A stretch of DNA of 64,000 bases from Oligella urethralis DSM 7531 (GTDB lineage: Bacteria; Pseudomonadota; Gammaproteobacteria; Burkholderiales; Burkholderiaceae_B), in the NCBI RefSeq assembly GCF_000372065.1, contig NZ_AQVB01000014.1:1-64000 (forward strand). The letters run 5' to 3'. The stretch's first letter is position 1; each line of letters begins with the position of its first letter. The notes under the pieces are model-generated. The model saw only the letters and a list, made by a program, of their open reading frames with translations. It was not told the DNA's origin and did not search any database. Shown here piece by piece: positions 1-9,163 of the stretch. The position numbers and the translations under genes are program-made.

Positions 1-186
1 CGATTTAATCGAACCTATCGCGAAGAAGTGTTGAATATGCACCTCTTCAGTACACTAGAGCAGGTTCGTTGGTATACCGAAGAGTGGATAACCATTTATA
101 ATACCGAAAGACCTCATGAGTCGTTGGAACGCTTAAGTCCTGTTAACTACAGGCTGAGAGCACATTCTACTTTCGGGCTGTGTTAA
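1..186 (+). mobile_element. IS3-family transposase (OrfB), C-terminal remnant or window-truncated
   Basis: The first 62 codons read in frame 1 without interruption to TAA. They give the C-terminal end of an IS3-family DDE transposase: FNRTYREEVL near the start, then a Trp/Tyr-rich helix, YNTERPHESL and LSPVNYRL. This is the usual end of OrfB in the IS2/IS407-like groups, just downstream of the catalytic Glu. The rest of the element lies left of the window, so whether it is complete is unknown. I could not define the right terminal inverted repeat in the 17 bases between the stop and the next gene. It is next to a low-G+C array of paralogues, which suggests a mobile or recombining locus. Confidence 0.85.
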
Positions 187-203
187 GAATGGGGTAGGTT
201 CAA

Positions 204-956
204 ATGGATTGTGTTGTTACTGCATTGATTTATCTATTCAACCGATGGTGGCTACTCGCTATCATTGCGATGCCATTGGCTTATTTTATTTTTTATAAAA
301 GATCGGGCAGTCCATCCCTTTTGGCACTCAGTGTGTTTTCTTTCTTAGGTCTTATCATTGTGTTGTCTTTTTTTCTCAGCGGGGTATTGTCGGCGCCAGT
401 GATTCATCATTTTGGGAAGTTGGGTATTGGCTACGTCACCGCTTCAGAGAAGACGATGTTTTTCTCAGCAACGTATAAGAATTACTCCTCTGTTAGTGCA
501 AGACTTGAGGCTTTGGATGGTGAGACCCAGCAAATTCGTTATTGGGATATGCGTTGGCGCGTGTATCCGGTCTTTGAGGGTTACGGCATACCGACGGGTA
601 AGGAGTCATTTTTTGTGGCGAAATACATGCCTATAAAGCCCAGTGAATTTGTGTTTATTGCTAAGTTTAGCGAAGGTGATAAAAAGCGCTATTGCCCTCA
701 AATAAAGGACGAACTAGCTAAGATACTGCAAGAAAGAAAGCTTGTAGATCAGGAGGTTCAGCACCTGCAGCAGAGTTTATTTGGGAGTTTATCGGAAGAA
801 GAGACAGACGCTAGGCTGCGTAAAATTCGTCGCGCCAAGGATTTGGATGAGGCTGAGCAACGCTTTAAAGCCTTATCGGAAAAACGAGATTATCTGTGGT
901 TAAAGCGTGATTATTTAGAAAGGCTACTGTATGGCGATAATTTTTGTGAAGAATGA
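204..956 (+). CDS. DUF3592-like membrane protein, copy 1 of 4, with C-terminal coiled coil
   Basis: A 250-residue protein of unknown function. Two hydrophobic segments (about residues 5-30 and 38-62) are followed by a soluble domain with the VYP...IPTG...KYMP...FVFI pattern. That pattern is shared with the next three genes and resembles DUF3592. Residues about 165-245 are strongly charged and helical, probably a coiled coil, ending in a Cys-containing tip. The start at 204 is preceded by GGGGTAGG at a suitable distance. Only copies 1 and 4 have the C-terminal helical tail. It is the first gene after the transposase end and lies in the same direction as the other three. DUF3592 assignment is by pattern only. 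Confidence 0.7.
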   Translation: MDCVVTALIYLFNRWWLLAIIAMPLAYFIFYKRSGSPSLLALSVFSFLGLIIVLSFFLSGVLSAPVIHHFGKLGIGYVTASEKTMFFSATYKNYSSVSARLEALDGETQQIRYWDMRWRVYPVFEGYGIPTGKESFFVAKYMPIKPSEFVFIAKFSEGDKKRYCPQIKDELAKILQERKLVDQEVQHLQQSLFGSLSEEETDARLRKIRRAKDLDEAEQRFKALSEKRDYLWLKRDYLERLLYGDNFCEE

Positions 957-1021
957 GGTAGTGTGGTAACCATCCTCTAGATAAAACAGCTTTTACATTG
1001 TCCCTAGCATAGGAGCGTGAT

Positions 1022-1522
1022 TTGTCTTTTGTAGCATCGCTCATTGTTTTTTTAATTAAACAGATTTGGCCATTTGTTATTATTGGCTTGCTTGTGGGTT
1101 TTTGGGCGACGATGCGTTTTCAACCATCGATCCAGCAGCCGCCAGCTGAACAAAAGAGGCTGAAAAGACTGCGAGCATTTTTTCAGTCATGGGTAGTCGT
1201 GTTGCCAAGCGTAGTTTATTTGCTAGGCTCATATATTAGTAATCCTTTGATTTATTACACGGGCATAGAGGCAAGCGCTAAAGTGATCTCTCAAGAGCAA
1301 ACAAGGACATTGCGTAATTACGAGCGAGTCCTGCAAATGAACGTGGTGTTTGTGAGGGCGGATGGCGAATTGCAAAGGAGCTCTTTTAGAACTGATGAGT
1401 TTAACCTCTACCCTAAAGATGGTCCTGCCGTTTATCCTAGGCCAGGTGAAGAATTTAAGGTGAGGTACCTGCCTAAGATACCGCGTTATTTTGTTATTCT
1501 AAATACGCTACCGATTCGGTGA
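1022..1522 (+). CDS. DUF3592-like membrane protein, copy 2 of 4
   Basis: A 166-residue paralogue of its neighbours. It begins with a hydrophobic segment containing IKQIWPF, the counterpart of KVWP in copies 3 and 4. A second membrane span follows near residues 58-78, then the soluble domain FNLYP...VYPRPGEEF.VRYLP.IPRYFVIL. It has no C-terminal tail. The start is TTG: AGGAG at 1011-1015 lies six bases upstream of the TTG at 1022, and no better in-frame ATG is present before the first membrane span. Function unknown. The domain most resembles DUF3592. Confidence 0.7.
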   Translation: MSFVASLIVFLIKQIWPFVIIGLLVGFWATMRFQPSIQQPPAEQKRLKRLRAFFQSWVVVLPSVVYLLGSYISNPLIYYTGIEASAKVISQEQTRTLRNYERVLQMNVVFVRADGELQRSSFRTDEFNLYPKDGPAVYPRPGEEFKVRYLPKIPRYFVILNTLPIR

Positions 1523-1537
1523 TCATACAATCGCAAC

Positions 1538-2086
1538 ATGTTCCAATCTATTTTACAATCGTTGATCTGGGCTATTGATAAAGTATGGCCAGTGCCGATC
1601 CTGGTTCTTATTAGCTATTTATTATGGCATGTCATACGTGTCGCCTTATATTCCACCTTGCCCATCCTGAATAAAAATCGTGGGCGCTTGTTGAGGCCAG
1701 AGTTAAGTGATATTTGCTCTGTTTTTTGGTGGATCATACCCCTATGCCTTTGTTTTGTCTGCGTATTATGCTCCCTTTTATTGGTAGAAAACACGGTGGT
1801 ACGTGCGGTTAGTCGCTTGGGCCAAGCGACTAAAGCAACGGTGATTAAGCGTGAAGTGGCAGATGTTGAGGTCAATTATCAACCCACTGACAGGCTCACA
1901 TTGAGTTATACCACCGCCGATCAGCAAGTGGTTGAGAGTAGTTATTTGTCCTCGTCTTATCGCTATTATCCAATTCGAGAAGTCTATCGTTTACCCGTTG
2001 AAGGGAGTGTGATCGATATTAAGTATTTGCCATATAGACTGTCTGTGTTTATTATTTTGCAAGCCAATGAGTTCAATCAAGAGTAG
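1538..2086 (+). CDS. DUF3592-like membrane protein, copy 3 of 4
   Basis: A 182-residue paralogue. The N-terminus carries IWAIDKVWP inside the first membrane span. A second span lies around residues 62-85 (Cys/Leu-rich). The soluble domain ends with RYYPIREVYRLPVEG, then IKYLP and FIIL, matching the same positions in copies 2 and 4. It starts 15 bases after copy 2 stops, so the two are probably co-transcribed, although no strong ribosome binding site is visible before the ATG. Function unknown. Confidence 0.7.
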   Translation: MFQSILQSLIWAIDKVWPVPILVLISYLLWHVIRVALYSTLPILNKNRGRLLRPELSDICSVFWWIIPLCLCFVCVLCSLLLVENTVVRAVSRLGQATKATVIKREVADVEVNYQPTDRLTLSYTTADQQVVESSYLSSSYRYYPIREVYRLPVEGSVIDIKYLPYRLSVFIILQANEFNQE

Positions 2087-2161
2087 GGAGCAAGAAGCCC
2101 GGTGATGCCCCAAGCAATTCATAACAAGTAGCAGTAGCGTATTTTAGGACCTTAAGTCATC

Positions 2162-2761
2162 ATGAAAATTCTATCCATAGCGATTATTTGGGCGCTTTAT
2201 AAAGTCTGGCCTTTATTTATAGTTATTGTGCTGGCATTAGTTATTGTGAATCGGCTAGCACCGCCTCCTAAGCGCCACGCCATGACCGTAGTTGTTGGCT
2301 TTTTGTTGCTTGTGCTGTGTGTAGTGTCAGCATTTTTTTTGCGACCAATGATTGTGGGCTTTTTAACCAATTATTATGGTGAGGTGGCGCAGGGCAAGGT
2401 GGTTTCAAGTGCTGGGCTTAGTCGTATCCATAATGAGCAACGCGTTTTTAGAAGTCATATTATTTATAAAACGGTGGATGGTCAATTGATTGAGACCTTT
2501 TTTGATAGTGATGATTTTAATTTCTATCCTTTCCGCAATTCGGTGCGCTACCCGGCGGTGGGCCAAGAATTTAGCTTAAAGTATATTCCGGAGCTACCAC
2601 AATATGTGATTATTTTGAGGGATGATAAGAAGGAGCAATGCGAGAAATTGCGTCTTAAACTGTATGAGCTACAAAATAAATTGGAGTTTGCGCCGGGTAA
2701 TGCCGACTTTTTACGTGAGATTCAGGAGCTGCTTGCGCAAATTGAGGTTCAAGGCTGTTAA
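2162..2761 (+). CDS. DUF3592-like membrane protein, copy 4 of 4, with helical tail
   Basis: A 199-residue paralogue. IWALYKVWPL lies in the first span and a second span is near residues 41-62. The DUF3592-like part has FNFYPFRNSVRYPAVGQEF, then LKYIP and YVIIL. After it comes an amphipathic helical tail of about 45 residues starting with a Cys (EQCEKLRLKL) and ending in GC. This recalls the longer tail of copy 1 (RYCPQIKDEL), so the outer two copies share an architecture that the inner two lack. A terminator follows at 2850-2874. Function unknown. Confidence 0.7.
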   Translation: MKILSIAIIWALYKVWPLFIVIVLALVIVNRLAPPPKRHAMTVVVGFLLLVLCVVSAFFLRPMIVGFLTNYYGEVAQGKVVSSAGLSRIHNEQRVFRSHIIYKTVDGQLIETFFDSDDFNFYPFRNSVRYPAVGQEFSLKYIPELPQYVIILRDDKKEQCEKLRLKLYELQNKLEFAPGNADFLREIQELLAQIEVQGC

Positions 2762-2849
2762 CGGCGGTTTTGAGACTCAACTTAGGTCGTTTAGATTTCT
2801 TTGCTTTGCCTAAAAAATCCCCGCTTGCTGAGTTGCCAAGCATTACAAT

Positions 2850-2874
2850 AGGAGCTTTTATTAGCTCCTTTTTT
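2850..2874 (+). terminator. Rho-independent terminator after the DUF3592 array
   Basis: AGGAGCT and AGCTCCT form a perfect 7-bp stem around a TTTATT loop, followed by a run of T residues. It separates the array from the TauE/SafE gene, which starts 15 bases later. Confidence 0.85.
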
Positions 2875-2888
2875 CGTGAGTCATCGCA

Positions 2889-3650
2889 ATGGATTTTGTC
2901 TTGTCGTGGGAAGTGCTATTGCTGTTGTTTGCATTAGCAATGCTTGCTGGTTTTGTGGATACTTTGGCCGGTGGGGGTGGCTTAATTACCGTGCCGGTAT
3001 TATTGTTAAGCGGCTTGCCACCAATTCATGCCTTAGCGACGAATAAAATTCAAAGTGCTTTCGGGACCATGGTGGCCACTGGCAATATGCTGCGCAGTCG
3101 TTTAATCCAGTTTGAGACGATTCGATTCCCTTTTATGATGTCCTTAATCGGCTCCGCATTGGGCACCTTATTGGTGCAACAGCTGAATGTGGCGGTGCTG
3201 GATATTGTGATTCCTATCGTGCTGGTATTGATTGGATTGTATTTTTTATTAGCCAAAGGGGCGGGTGCAGTTGAGCGTAAACCACGCATGGCAGAAAGGT
3301 CTTTTAATCTGTCGGTGGTGCCTATCATCGGCTTTTATGATGGTTTATTTGGTCCTGGCACTGGTTCGTTTTTCTCCTTGGCAAATGTCGCCCTGCGCGG
3401 TGAAAAAATTATTCAGGCTACTGCCCGCGCTAAGGCCTTTAACTTTGCCAGCAATATTGCTTCGGCGGTGGTGTTTATTGTTGGCGGTAAGGTGGTGTGG
3501 TCGGTCGGTATTGCGATGATGATAGGTCAAGTGATTGGAGCAACCTTAGGCTCCAAGGTGATGATTAGTCATGGCGCCAAAATCATTCGCCCCATTATTG
3601 TGAGCGTCTGCTTTTTGATGGTGCTACGCTATTTATGGGACAAATTCTGA
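2889..3650 (+). CDS. TauE/SafE (TSUP) family membrane transporter
   Basis: A 253-residue, very hydrophobic protein of the TSUP (former DUF81) family, whose members export sulfite, sulfoacetate or other organosulfur anions. The signature is near the N-terminus: a Gly-rich GGGGLITVPVLL turn followed by ALATNKIQS. A second, similar half follows (FGPGTGSF), as expected for the internal duplication of about eight helices. The substrate cannot be told from sequence. It lies directly after a terminator and just before rnr, so it is probably transcribed on its own. Confidence 0.85.
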   Translation: MDFVLSWEVLLLLFALAMLAGFVDTLAGGGGLITVPVLLLSGLPPIHALATNKIQSAFGTMVATGNMLRSRLIQFETIRFPFMMSLIGSALGTLLVQQLNVAVLDIVIPIVLVLIGLYFLLAKGAGAVERKPRMAERSFNLSVVPIIGFYDGLFGPGTGSFFSLANVALRGEKIIQATARAKAFNFASNIASAVVFIVGGKVVWSVGIAMMIGQVIGATLGSKVMISHGAKIIRPIIVSVCFLMVLRYLWDKF

Positions 3651-3733
3651 TTTTCTCAGTTTTACAATGGCTTAGCACGCTACTGCGGTCGCTTTTCCCT
3701 TATGATAGATAGTATCTTTAAATTAGCACAAGG

Positions 3734-6214
3734 ATGATTGTGAGTAATCGCAAAGCAGATTTAGACGCCGAAATCCCTTTATTACTGATACCGGGCGATC
3801 AGGCCTCTGCCTATGATCCGGATGTACCAAGCCGTGAGGATATTCTGGCGTATTTTAGAGCGCATACTGATGGCCTTGCCTTAGATGATTTGATAGCGCA
3901 CTTTAGGGTCGAGCGCGAAGCCACTTTGATTGGTCTGAAGCGTCGCTTGACGGCAATGGCACGTGACGGTCAGTTAATCACCCGTGCTGGTGTTTGGCAT
4001 ATGGTCAAATCCAATCCGGCCATTTTAGAAGGTAGGATTCAAGGTCACCGTGACGGTTTCGGCTTTTTTATCCCGGACAACCCAGAGTTGCCGGATATTT
4101 TTTTACCACCCATTGAAATGCGCAAGGTATTGCACGGTGATCGGGTGCGTGTTAATCCCACGGGCAACTATAAGGGTAAGTTAGAGGGCAGTATTGTTGA
4201 GGTGTTGGAGCGTGGCACCACTGCCTTAGTGGGACGATTATTGCACGAGGACGGTGGTTATGTGGTGGTGCCTGAGGATCGTCGCATTAAGCATGATGTG
4301 TATATTGCACCTGGTGATTTAGGCGGTGCGGTGCATGGTCAGGTCGTGAGCTGTGAAATTATCCGTCAACCGAGTCGCCACTTGCCACCGCAGGGCAAAA
4401 TCACTGAGATACTCGGAGAGATAGATGACCCCGGTATGGAGATTGAGATTGCGGTGCGTAAATTTGATGTGCCGCATCAATTTAGTGAAGCGACTTTAGC
4501 CGAAGCAGCTAAACTACCGACGCGGGTGATGGCGGCCGATCTGCAGGGGCGGGTAGACCTGCGTGAGGTGCCATTTTTTACCATTGACGGTGAGGATGCA
4601 CGTGATTTTGACGATGCTGTGTATGGTGAGCTAACGGAGATTCCTAGCGGTCGTGGCAGCAAGCAGGCATGGCGTTTATTAGTCGCCATTGCCGACGTGT
4701 CGCATTATGTTAAACCAGATCATCCTATTGATGAGGATGCCTTGGAGCGGGGTACTAGTGTGTATTTTCCGCGCCGAGTGATACCAATGCTCCCCGAAAG
4801 TTTGTCTAACGGCATCTGCTCTTTAAATCCGCATGAGGATCGTTTGGTCTTAGTGTGTGACATGATCGTGCATGCTAGCGGTGCGCATGCTGGCACGGTG
4901 CAGGGGTATCAGTTTTATCCGGCGGTGATTTGCTCACACGCTCGTACCACCTATACCCAGGTCTGGAATATGATTCAGCAGCCAGATGGACCGACGGCTA
5001 GGGAGTTTGCCGAGATCAAAGAACAGGTGCTACAGCTGTATGAGTTATATCAGCTGTTTGCGCAGCAACGAGTGAATCGTGGCGCCATGGATTTTGATAC
5101 GGTGGAGACGCAAATTATCTGCAATGAGATGGGTAAGATTGAGCAGATTGTACCCTTACATCGCAATCATGCGCACCGGATGATTGAGGAGTTTATGTTG
5201 GCGGCCAACACTTGCGCTGCTGATTTTCTGACGCGTCATAAGCGCTTGGGTCTTTATCGCGTGCATGAGAGCTCAACGCCTGAAAAACTAGGTCAATTAC
5301 GTGAGTATCTGCGTGCTTTGGGATTGCATTTGGGCGGTGGTGATGAGCCAAGTAGCTTGGATTTTTCAGCCCTCTTGGCTAAAGCCAAGGAGCGTGAGGA
5401 TTATGAAGTGATCCAAACCATGATTATGCGCTCCATGTCGCAGGCGATTTATACCCCAGAAAACTCTGGTCATTTTGGCTTAGCTTATAGCGATTATGCG
5501 CATTTTACTTCGCCGATCCGACGCTATCCGGATTTGTTGAATCATCGGGTGATTAAGGCGACCTTAAATCGTCGCAAATACACTCCCAAGGCAGACGGCG
5601 TTGTGCGCGCTAAGGGTGAACCGCTCAAAGAGTATGAGTTCAGTGTGTGGGATCGTTTAGGGGTGGTGCTGTCGGCGCATGAGCGTCGTGCAGATGAGGC
5701 TTCCTATGATGTGCAGGCCTGGTTAAAGTGCTGGTATGTGCGTGAGCATATCGGTGGCGTCTTTAGCGGCAAGGTAACCGGTGTCACCAGTTTTGGATTA
5801 TTTGTGACTTTGGATAGTTTGTATGTTGAAGGCTTAGTGCATATTTCTGAATTGGGTTCTGAGTACTTTCAATATAATGAGGCGATGCATGAGTTACGGG
5901 GTGAGCGTACGGGTAAGCGTTATCGCTTAACGGATGAAGTACATGTGCAAATTAGTCGGGTTGATTTGGAGGCTAGACGCATTGATTTTAGCTTGGTTAA
6001 AAACCCCCTAAGCTACGAGGCGGTGCAGCGCGAGATTCAACGAGGCGGTGAGGAACCGAGTCGACGCTATAAAAAACCCGCCAAGCCTAAACCCGAAGCA
6101 TTGCGTGGCACAACGGCTAAGCAACGGCGTGAGGCACAACGCCAAGCGGCTAAGAAAAAAGCCGCCGCTGCTCGTAGTAAAAGTAGTAAGAAGTCCGGCC
6201 GAAAATCACGTTAA
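3734..6214 (+). CDS. rnr: Ribonuclease R, 3'-5' exoribonuclease
   Basis: 826 residues, the usual RNase R size. The order is an N-terminal winged-helix-like segment (about 20-90), two cold-shock/OB domains, the RNB catalytic domain, an S1 domain (about 670-760) and a Lys/Arg/Ala-rich basic tail. The RNB active site reads DGEDARDFDDA, with the metal-binding aspartates at 285, 291, 293 and 294. It degrades structured RNA processively and takes part in rRNA and mRNA quality control. rlmB follows after 21 bases, an old proteobacterial pairing (rnr-rlmB). GTG at 3740 is an alternative start. Confidence 0.97.
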   Translation: MIVSNRKADLDAEIPLLLIPGDQASAYDPDVPSREDILAYFRAHTDGLALDDLIAHFRVEREATLIGLKRRLTAMARDGQLITRAGVWHMVKSNPAILEGRIQGHRDGFGFFIPDNPELPDIFLPPIEMRKVLHGDRVRVNPTGNYKGKLEGSIVEVLERGTTALVGRLLHEDGGYVVVPEDRRIKHDVYIAPGDLGGAVHGQVVSCEIIRQPSRHLPPQGKITEILGEIDDPGMEIEIAVRKFDVPHQFSEATLAEAAKLPTRVMAADLQGRVDLREVPFFTIDGEDARDFDDAVYGELTEIPSGRGSKQAWRLLVAIADVSHYVKPDHPIDEDALERGTSVYFPRRVIPMLPESLSNGICSLNPHEDRLVLVCDMIVHASGAHAGTVQGYQFYPAVICSHARTTYTQVWNMIQQPDGPTAREFAEIKEQVLQLYELYQLFAQQRVNRGAMDFDTVETQIICNEMGKIEQIVPLHRNHAHRMIEEFMLAANTCAADFLTRHKRLGLYRVHESSTPEKLGQLREYLRALGLHLGGGDEPSSLDFSALLAKAKEREDYEVIQTMIMRSMSQAIYTPENSGHFGLAYSDYAHFTSPIRRYPDLLNHRVIKATLNRRKYTPKADGVVRAKGEPLKEYEFSVWDRLGVVLSAHERRADEASYDVQAWLKCWYVREHIGGVFSGKVTGVTSFGLFVTLDSLYVEGLVHISELGSEYFQYNEAMHELRGERTGKRYRLTDEVHVQISRVDLEARRIDFSLVKNPLSYEAVQREIQRGGEEPSRRYKKPAKPKPEALRGTTAKQRREAQRQAAKKKAAAARSKSSKKSGRKSR

Positions 6215-6235
6215 CTTTGATATCAATTAATCTAC

Positions 6236-6973
6236 ATGAGTGAAACACATATTTTGGCGGGCTTCCATGCGGTACAAGCCCGCTTACGTCATCATCCAGA
6301 ATCCATTAAGGAAGTGTATTTTGATCAAAAGCGTCGCGATAAGCGCATGCAACAATTAGTGGATCGGGCGCAGTCAGCTGGTGCAGAATTAGTACCACTA
6401 AGCGCTGATGCGCTCAATGACTTAGCCAAGGGGATGCGTCATCAGGGCGTCGTCGCTTTGGCAACGCCTAGTCCCTTAGCGGTGACGGTGGATGAAGTAC
6501 TGGACGTGCTAGATGAGCCGGCCTTGTTATTAATTTTAGATGGTGTCACCGATCCGCACAATTTAGGCGCCTGCTTACGAACGGCGGATGCGGCTGGTGT
6601 GCATGCGGTGATTGCTCCCAAAGACCGTGCCGTTGGCTTAAATGCCACGGTGAGACGGGTTGCTTGCGGTGCTGCGGAGACCGTACCCTACATCACGGTG
6701 ACTAATTTAGTGCGTACCATGCGTGCTTTAAAGGAGCGCGATGTGTGGTTAGTCGGCACCTCTGATCAGGCTGAGGGTGATTTGCACTCAATCGATGCTA
6801 GGCGTGCTATGGCGTGGGTGATGGGCGCTGAAGGTGAGGGTATGCGTCGTTTAACTCAAGAAACTTGTGATGAGCTGGTGAGTATCCCGATGGCGGGCAC
6901 GGTAGAAAGTTTAAATGTCAGTGTTGCCAGTGCGGTTTGTCTTTATGAGACCGTGCGTCAGCGCAAGCCATAG
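6236..6973 (+). CDS. rlmB: 23S rRNA (guanosine-2'-O-)-methyltransferase RlmB
   Basis: 245 residues, a SpoU/TrmH-type SPOUT methyltransferase. A short N-terminal substrate-binding domain (about 1-75) precedes the knotted domain, which carries all three motifs: [22 protein letters not shown] and [16 protein letters not shown]. coli RlmB 2'-O-methylates G2251 in the peptidyl-transferase P loop of 23S rRNA. It lies 21 bases downstream of rnr in the same direction, so the two are probably one transcript. Confidence 0.95.
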   Translation: MSETHILAGFHAVQARLRHHPESIKEVYFDQKRRDKRMQQLVDRAQSAGAELVPLSADALNDLAKGMRHQGVVALATPSPLAVTVDEVLDVLDEPALLLILDGVTDPHNLGACLRTADAAGVHAVIAPKDRAVGLNATVRRVACGAAETVPYITVTNLVRTMRALKERDVWLVGTSDQAEGDLHSIDARRAMAWVMGAEGEGMRRLTQETCDELVSIPMAGTVESLNVSVASAVCLYETVRQRKP

Positions 6974-7068
6974 TCTATATAAACTGCGGTTATAAGTTTA
7001 TTAGCCCTAAATAAAAAAAATATTGAATAATACTAGGATTTAGCAGTCGATTAAATCCCGAGATAGTG

Positions 7069-8310
7069 ATGGAAAAATACGGATTAAGCACGGAAATCGT
7101 GCATGCAGAGCGTCGTCAACAGATTGAAAACGGTGCTGTTCACAAAGCCATTTATACCTCCAGTCAATACGCCTATGACGATGCCAATGATTTGGTAGCG
7201 GTATTCCAAGGTCAACCAGGTTTTTCCTATGCGCGTCAGGGTACACCCACCACGGCCAGCTTAGAAAAAGTGATTAATCAGATGGAAGCTGGTGCAGGTA
7301 CTTGCACCTTTGCTACGGGGATGGCCGCACTAAGCGCGGTATTTTTTACCTTGTTAAAGGCTGGCGACCATCTGATCAGCAGTCAGTTCATTTTTGGTAA
7401 TACCAATAGTCTATTAATCAGTCTGGCTCGCTTAGGGGTTGAGGTAACGCATGTGGACGGCCGTGATGTGGCGCAGGTTAGAGCCGCTATCCGTCCTAAT
7501 ACTCGCATGGTGTTTATGGAGACGATCGCTAACCCCGGTACGCAGTTGGTTGATTTGGCGGCGATCGGTGATTTATGCGAAGAGCATAAGCTCTTGTATT
7601 TAATTGATAACACCATGACCACACCGTATTTGCTTAAGGGCAGGGAGGTGAAAGCTGGTCTGGTGGTGAATTCGCTCTCTAAAATGATTTGTGGTCATGC
7701 GAATGCGCTCGGCGGCGCTGTGACCAGCACCGGTCTTTTTGATTGGAGCGAGTATGACAATATCTATGAAGACTATAAAAAGGATGATCCAAGGACTTGG
7801 GGCTTGCTACAGGTACGTAAAAAGGGGCTCCGTGATATGGGAGCGACCCTCAGTGCTGATGCGGCACATCGTATCGCGGTGGGGGCGGAGACCTTTGAGC
7901 TAAGAATGCAAAAAAGCTGTGCCAATGCCTTGGCTTTAGCGCATTTCTTAGAGCAACATCCGGGCGTGGTGTCCGTCAGCTATCCAGGTTTAGCCTCACA
8001 TCCGCAACATGCACGCGCTAAGGCCTTATTTGGTGATAAAGGCTATGGTACCTTATTAGCTTTTGAATTAGCAGAGGGTATTGATTGTATTGATTTTCTG
8101 AATCGATTAGATATCGTGTTGTTGGCAACACATTTGGGTGATACCCGTACATTAAGTTTACCCGTGGCCAAAACGATTTATCACGAAATGGGGCCTCAAA
8201 AACGTAAAGCGATGGGAATTGCCGACGGTTTACTTAGGGTTTCAGTGGGTATTGAAAATGAAAGTGATTTAATTGGTGATTTTGCGCAAGCTTTGGACTA
8301 TTATAGCTAG
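7069..8310 (+). CDS. Cystathionine gamma-synthase / O-acyl-homoserine sulfhydrylase-type PLP enzyme
   Basis: 413 residues, Cys/Met-metabolism PLP-dependent family. The PLP lysine is K205 in SLSKMICGH. Other family marks are YARQGTPT, the ATGMAAL substrate/PLP loop, and DNTMTTPYLL around the PLP-ring aspartate. Family members join cysteine or sulfide to activated homoserine, or cleave such thioethers. The exact reaction is not decided by sequence. ATG at 7069 is preferred over the GTG immediately before it. The gene stands alone, with no other methionine genes nearby. Confidence 0.85.
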   Translation: MEKYGLSTEIVHAERRQQIENGAVHKAIYTSSQYAYDDANDLVAVFQGQPGFSYARQGTPTTASLEKVINQMEAGAGTCTFATGMAALSAVFFTLLKAGDHLISSQFIFGNTNSLLISLARLGVEVTHVDGRDVAQVRAAIRPNTRMVFMETIANPGTQLVDLAAIGDLCEEHKLLYLIDNTMTTPYLLKGREVKAGLVVNSLSKMICGHANALGGAVTSTGLFDWSEYDNIYEDYKKDDPRTWGLLQVRKKGLRDMGATLSADAAHRIAVGAETFELRMQKSCANALALAHFLEQHPGVVSVSYPGLASHPQHARAKALFGDKGYGTLLAFELAEGIDCIDFLNRLDIVLLATHLGDTRTLSLPVAKTIYHEMGPQKRKAMGIADGLLRVSVGIENESDLIGDFAQALDYYS

Positions 8311-8432
8311 TAGAGCAATCAATAATCGCTTAATATAGGGGTGAGGATATGGCGATGATGAGCGTTTTTGAATGATCTGACTCAGATTTACCATATTCTG
8401 CGGTTGTTAGGGAAGTTTAGATGTTATTTTTC

Positions 8433-8462
8433 TTGACAACTCCCTGAATTCTAGCGATTATA
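8433..8462 (+). promoter_or_regulatory. Probable sigma-70 promoter of the HU gene
   Basis: A perfect -35 TTGACA (8433-8438) is followed after 17-18 bases by GATTAT/ATTATA (8456-8462) as the -10. It sits about 87 bases upstream of the HU start in a 238-bp gap, leaving an untranslated leader of roughly 80 bases. No other feature was recognised in this gap. Confidence 0.6.
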
Positions 8463-8548
8463 GTGCTAGTGGCGCGGTAGGCATTAGTATTGCTGTCGCA
8501 TCTTTTTACTACTTTTTTATAATATTAATGATATAAGGGGTTACCTGA

Positions 8549-8839
8549 ATGAATAAGACAGAGTTAATCGAAGCAATCGCTAACGAAGCTGAAATTTCTA
8601 AAGCAGCTGCAGGCCGTGCATTAGATGCCATGATCAACCAAGTTAAAGCGTCATTACAAGCGGGTGAGGCTGTTACTTTAATTGGTTTCGGTACATTTGA
8701 TACTTCTGTTCGTGCAGCACGTACTGGTCGTAATCCACAAACCGGCGCTGAGATTAAAATCGCTGAGGCCGTTGTGCCTAAATTCCGTCCGGGTAAAGCA
8801 CTTAAGGATGCGGTTAACAGCAAGAAGAAGAAAAAGTAA
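8549..8839 (+). CDS. hupB: DNA-binding protein HU (beta-type)
   Basis: 96 residues, the full HU fold. It starts [11 protein letters not shown], has the GFGTF turn, the arm region R.GRNPQTG and the core [14 protein letters not shown], and ends in a Lys run. HU dimers bend and coat DNA and help DnaA-dependent replication start. It is monocistronic, with its own strong promoter upstream and a hairpin terminator directly after it. A typical IHF (longer, different arm) is less likely because the R.GRNPQTG arm and K-rich end are HU-like. Confidence 0.95.
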   Translation: MNKTELIEAIANEAEISKAAAGRALDAMINQVKASLQAGEAVTLIGFGTFDTSVRAARTGRNPQTGAEIKIAEAVVPKFRPGKALKDAVNSKKKKK

Positions 8840-8860
8840 TTTTTAAGAATTACTTTACTA

Positions 8861-8890
8861 AAAGCTCGATAGGTTTATCGGGCTTTTTTA
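8861..8890 (+). terminator. Rho-independent terminator of the HU gene
   Basis: AAGCTCGATA pairs with TATCGGGCTT (one G-T wobble) around a short GGTT loop, followed by six T residues, 22 bases after the HU stop. Confidence 0.85.
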
Positions 8891-8986
8891 ATGTCAATTT
8901 ATGGTAAATAGCGTTGTAAATAGTTAACTATATTGTCGCTTTTTTGCCATTTAATCCATAGAAAATCATTTTTTAGAAAAAAGGGC

Positions 8987-9015
8987 TTGCGTTAAATAAA
9001 AAACCTACCTATAAT
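8987..9015 (+). promoter_or_regulatory. Promoter of tRNA-Val
   Basis: -35 TTGCGT (8987-8992), a 17-base spacer and a perfect -10 TATAAT (9010-9015). The mature tRNA begins 24 bases after the -10 box. Confidence 0.75.
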
Positions 9016-9038
9016 TATATCTTTAGTTCAGCACTGAT

Positions 9039-9114
9039 GGGTGCTTAGCTCAGTTGGTAGAGCGGCGCCCTTACAAGGCGTAGGTCACAGGTTCGACCCC
9101 TGTAGCACCCACCA
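9039..9114 (+). tRNA. tRNA-Val (anticodon TAC)
   Basis: A 76-base cloverleaf. The acceptor GGGTGCT pairs with AGCACCC and the 3' ACCA is encoded. The D arm is GCTC..GAGC. The anticodon stem GCGCC/GGCGT holds the loop CTTACAA, with anticodon TAC. The T arm is ACAGG-TTCGACC-CCTGT. It has its own promoter upstream and a hairpin with a T-run downstream (9141-9163), so it is transcribed alone. Confidence 0.97.
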
Positions 9115-9140
9115 TCAATTCCATCAAGTGCCCCGTCATT

Positions 9141-9163
9141 GCAGCCATAGCGCTGCTTTTTTT
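9141..9163 (+). terminator. Terminator after tRNA-Val
   Basis: GCAGC and GCTGC form a short stem with a six-base loop, followed by seven T residues, 26 bases after the tRNA 3' end. Confidence 0.75.
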
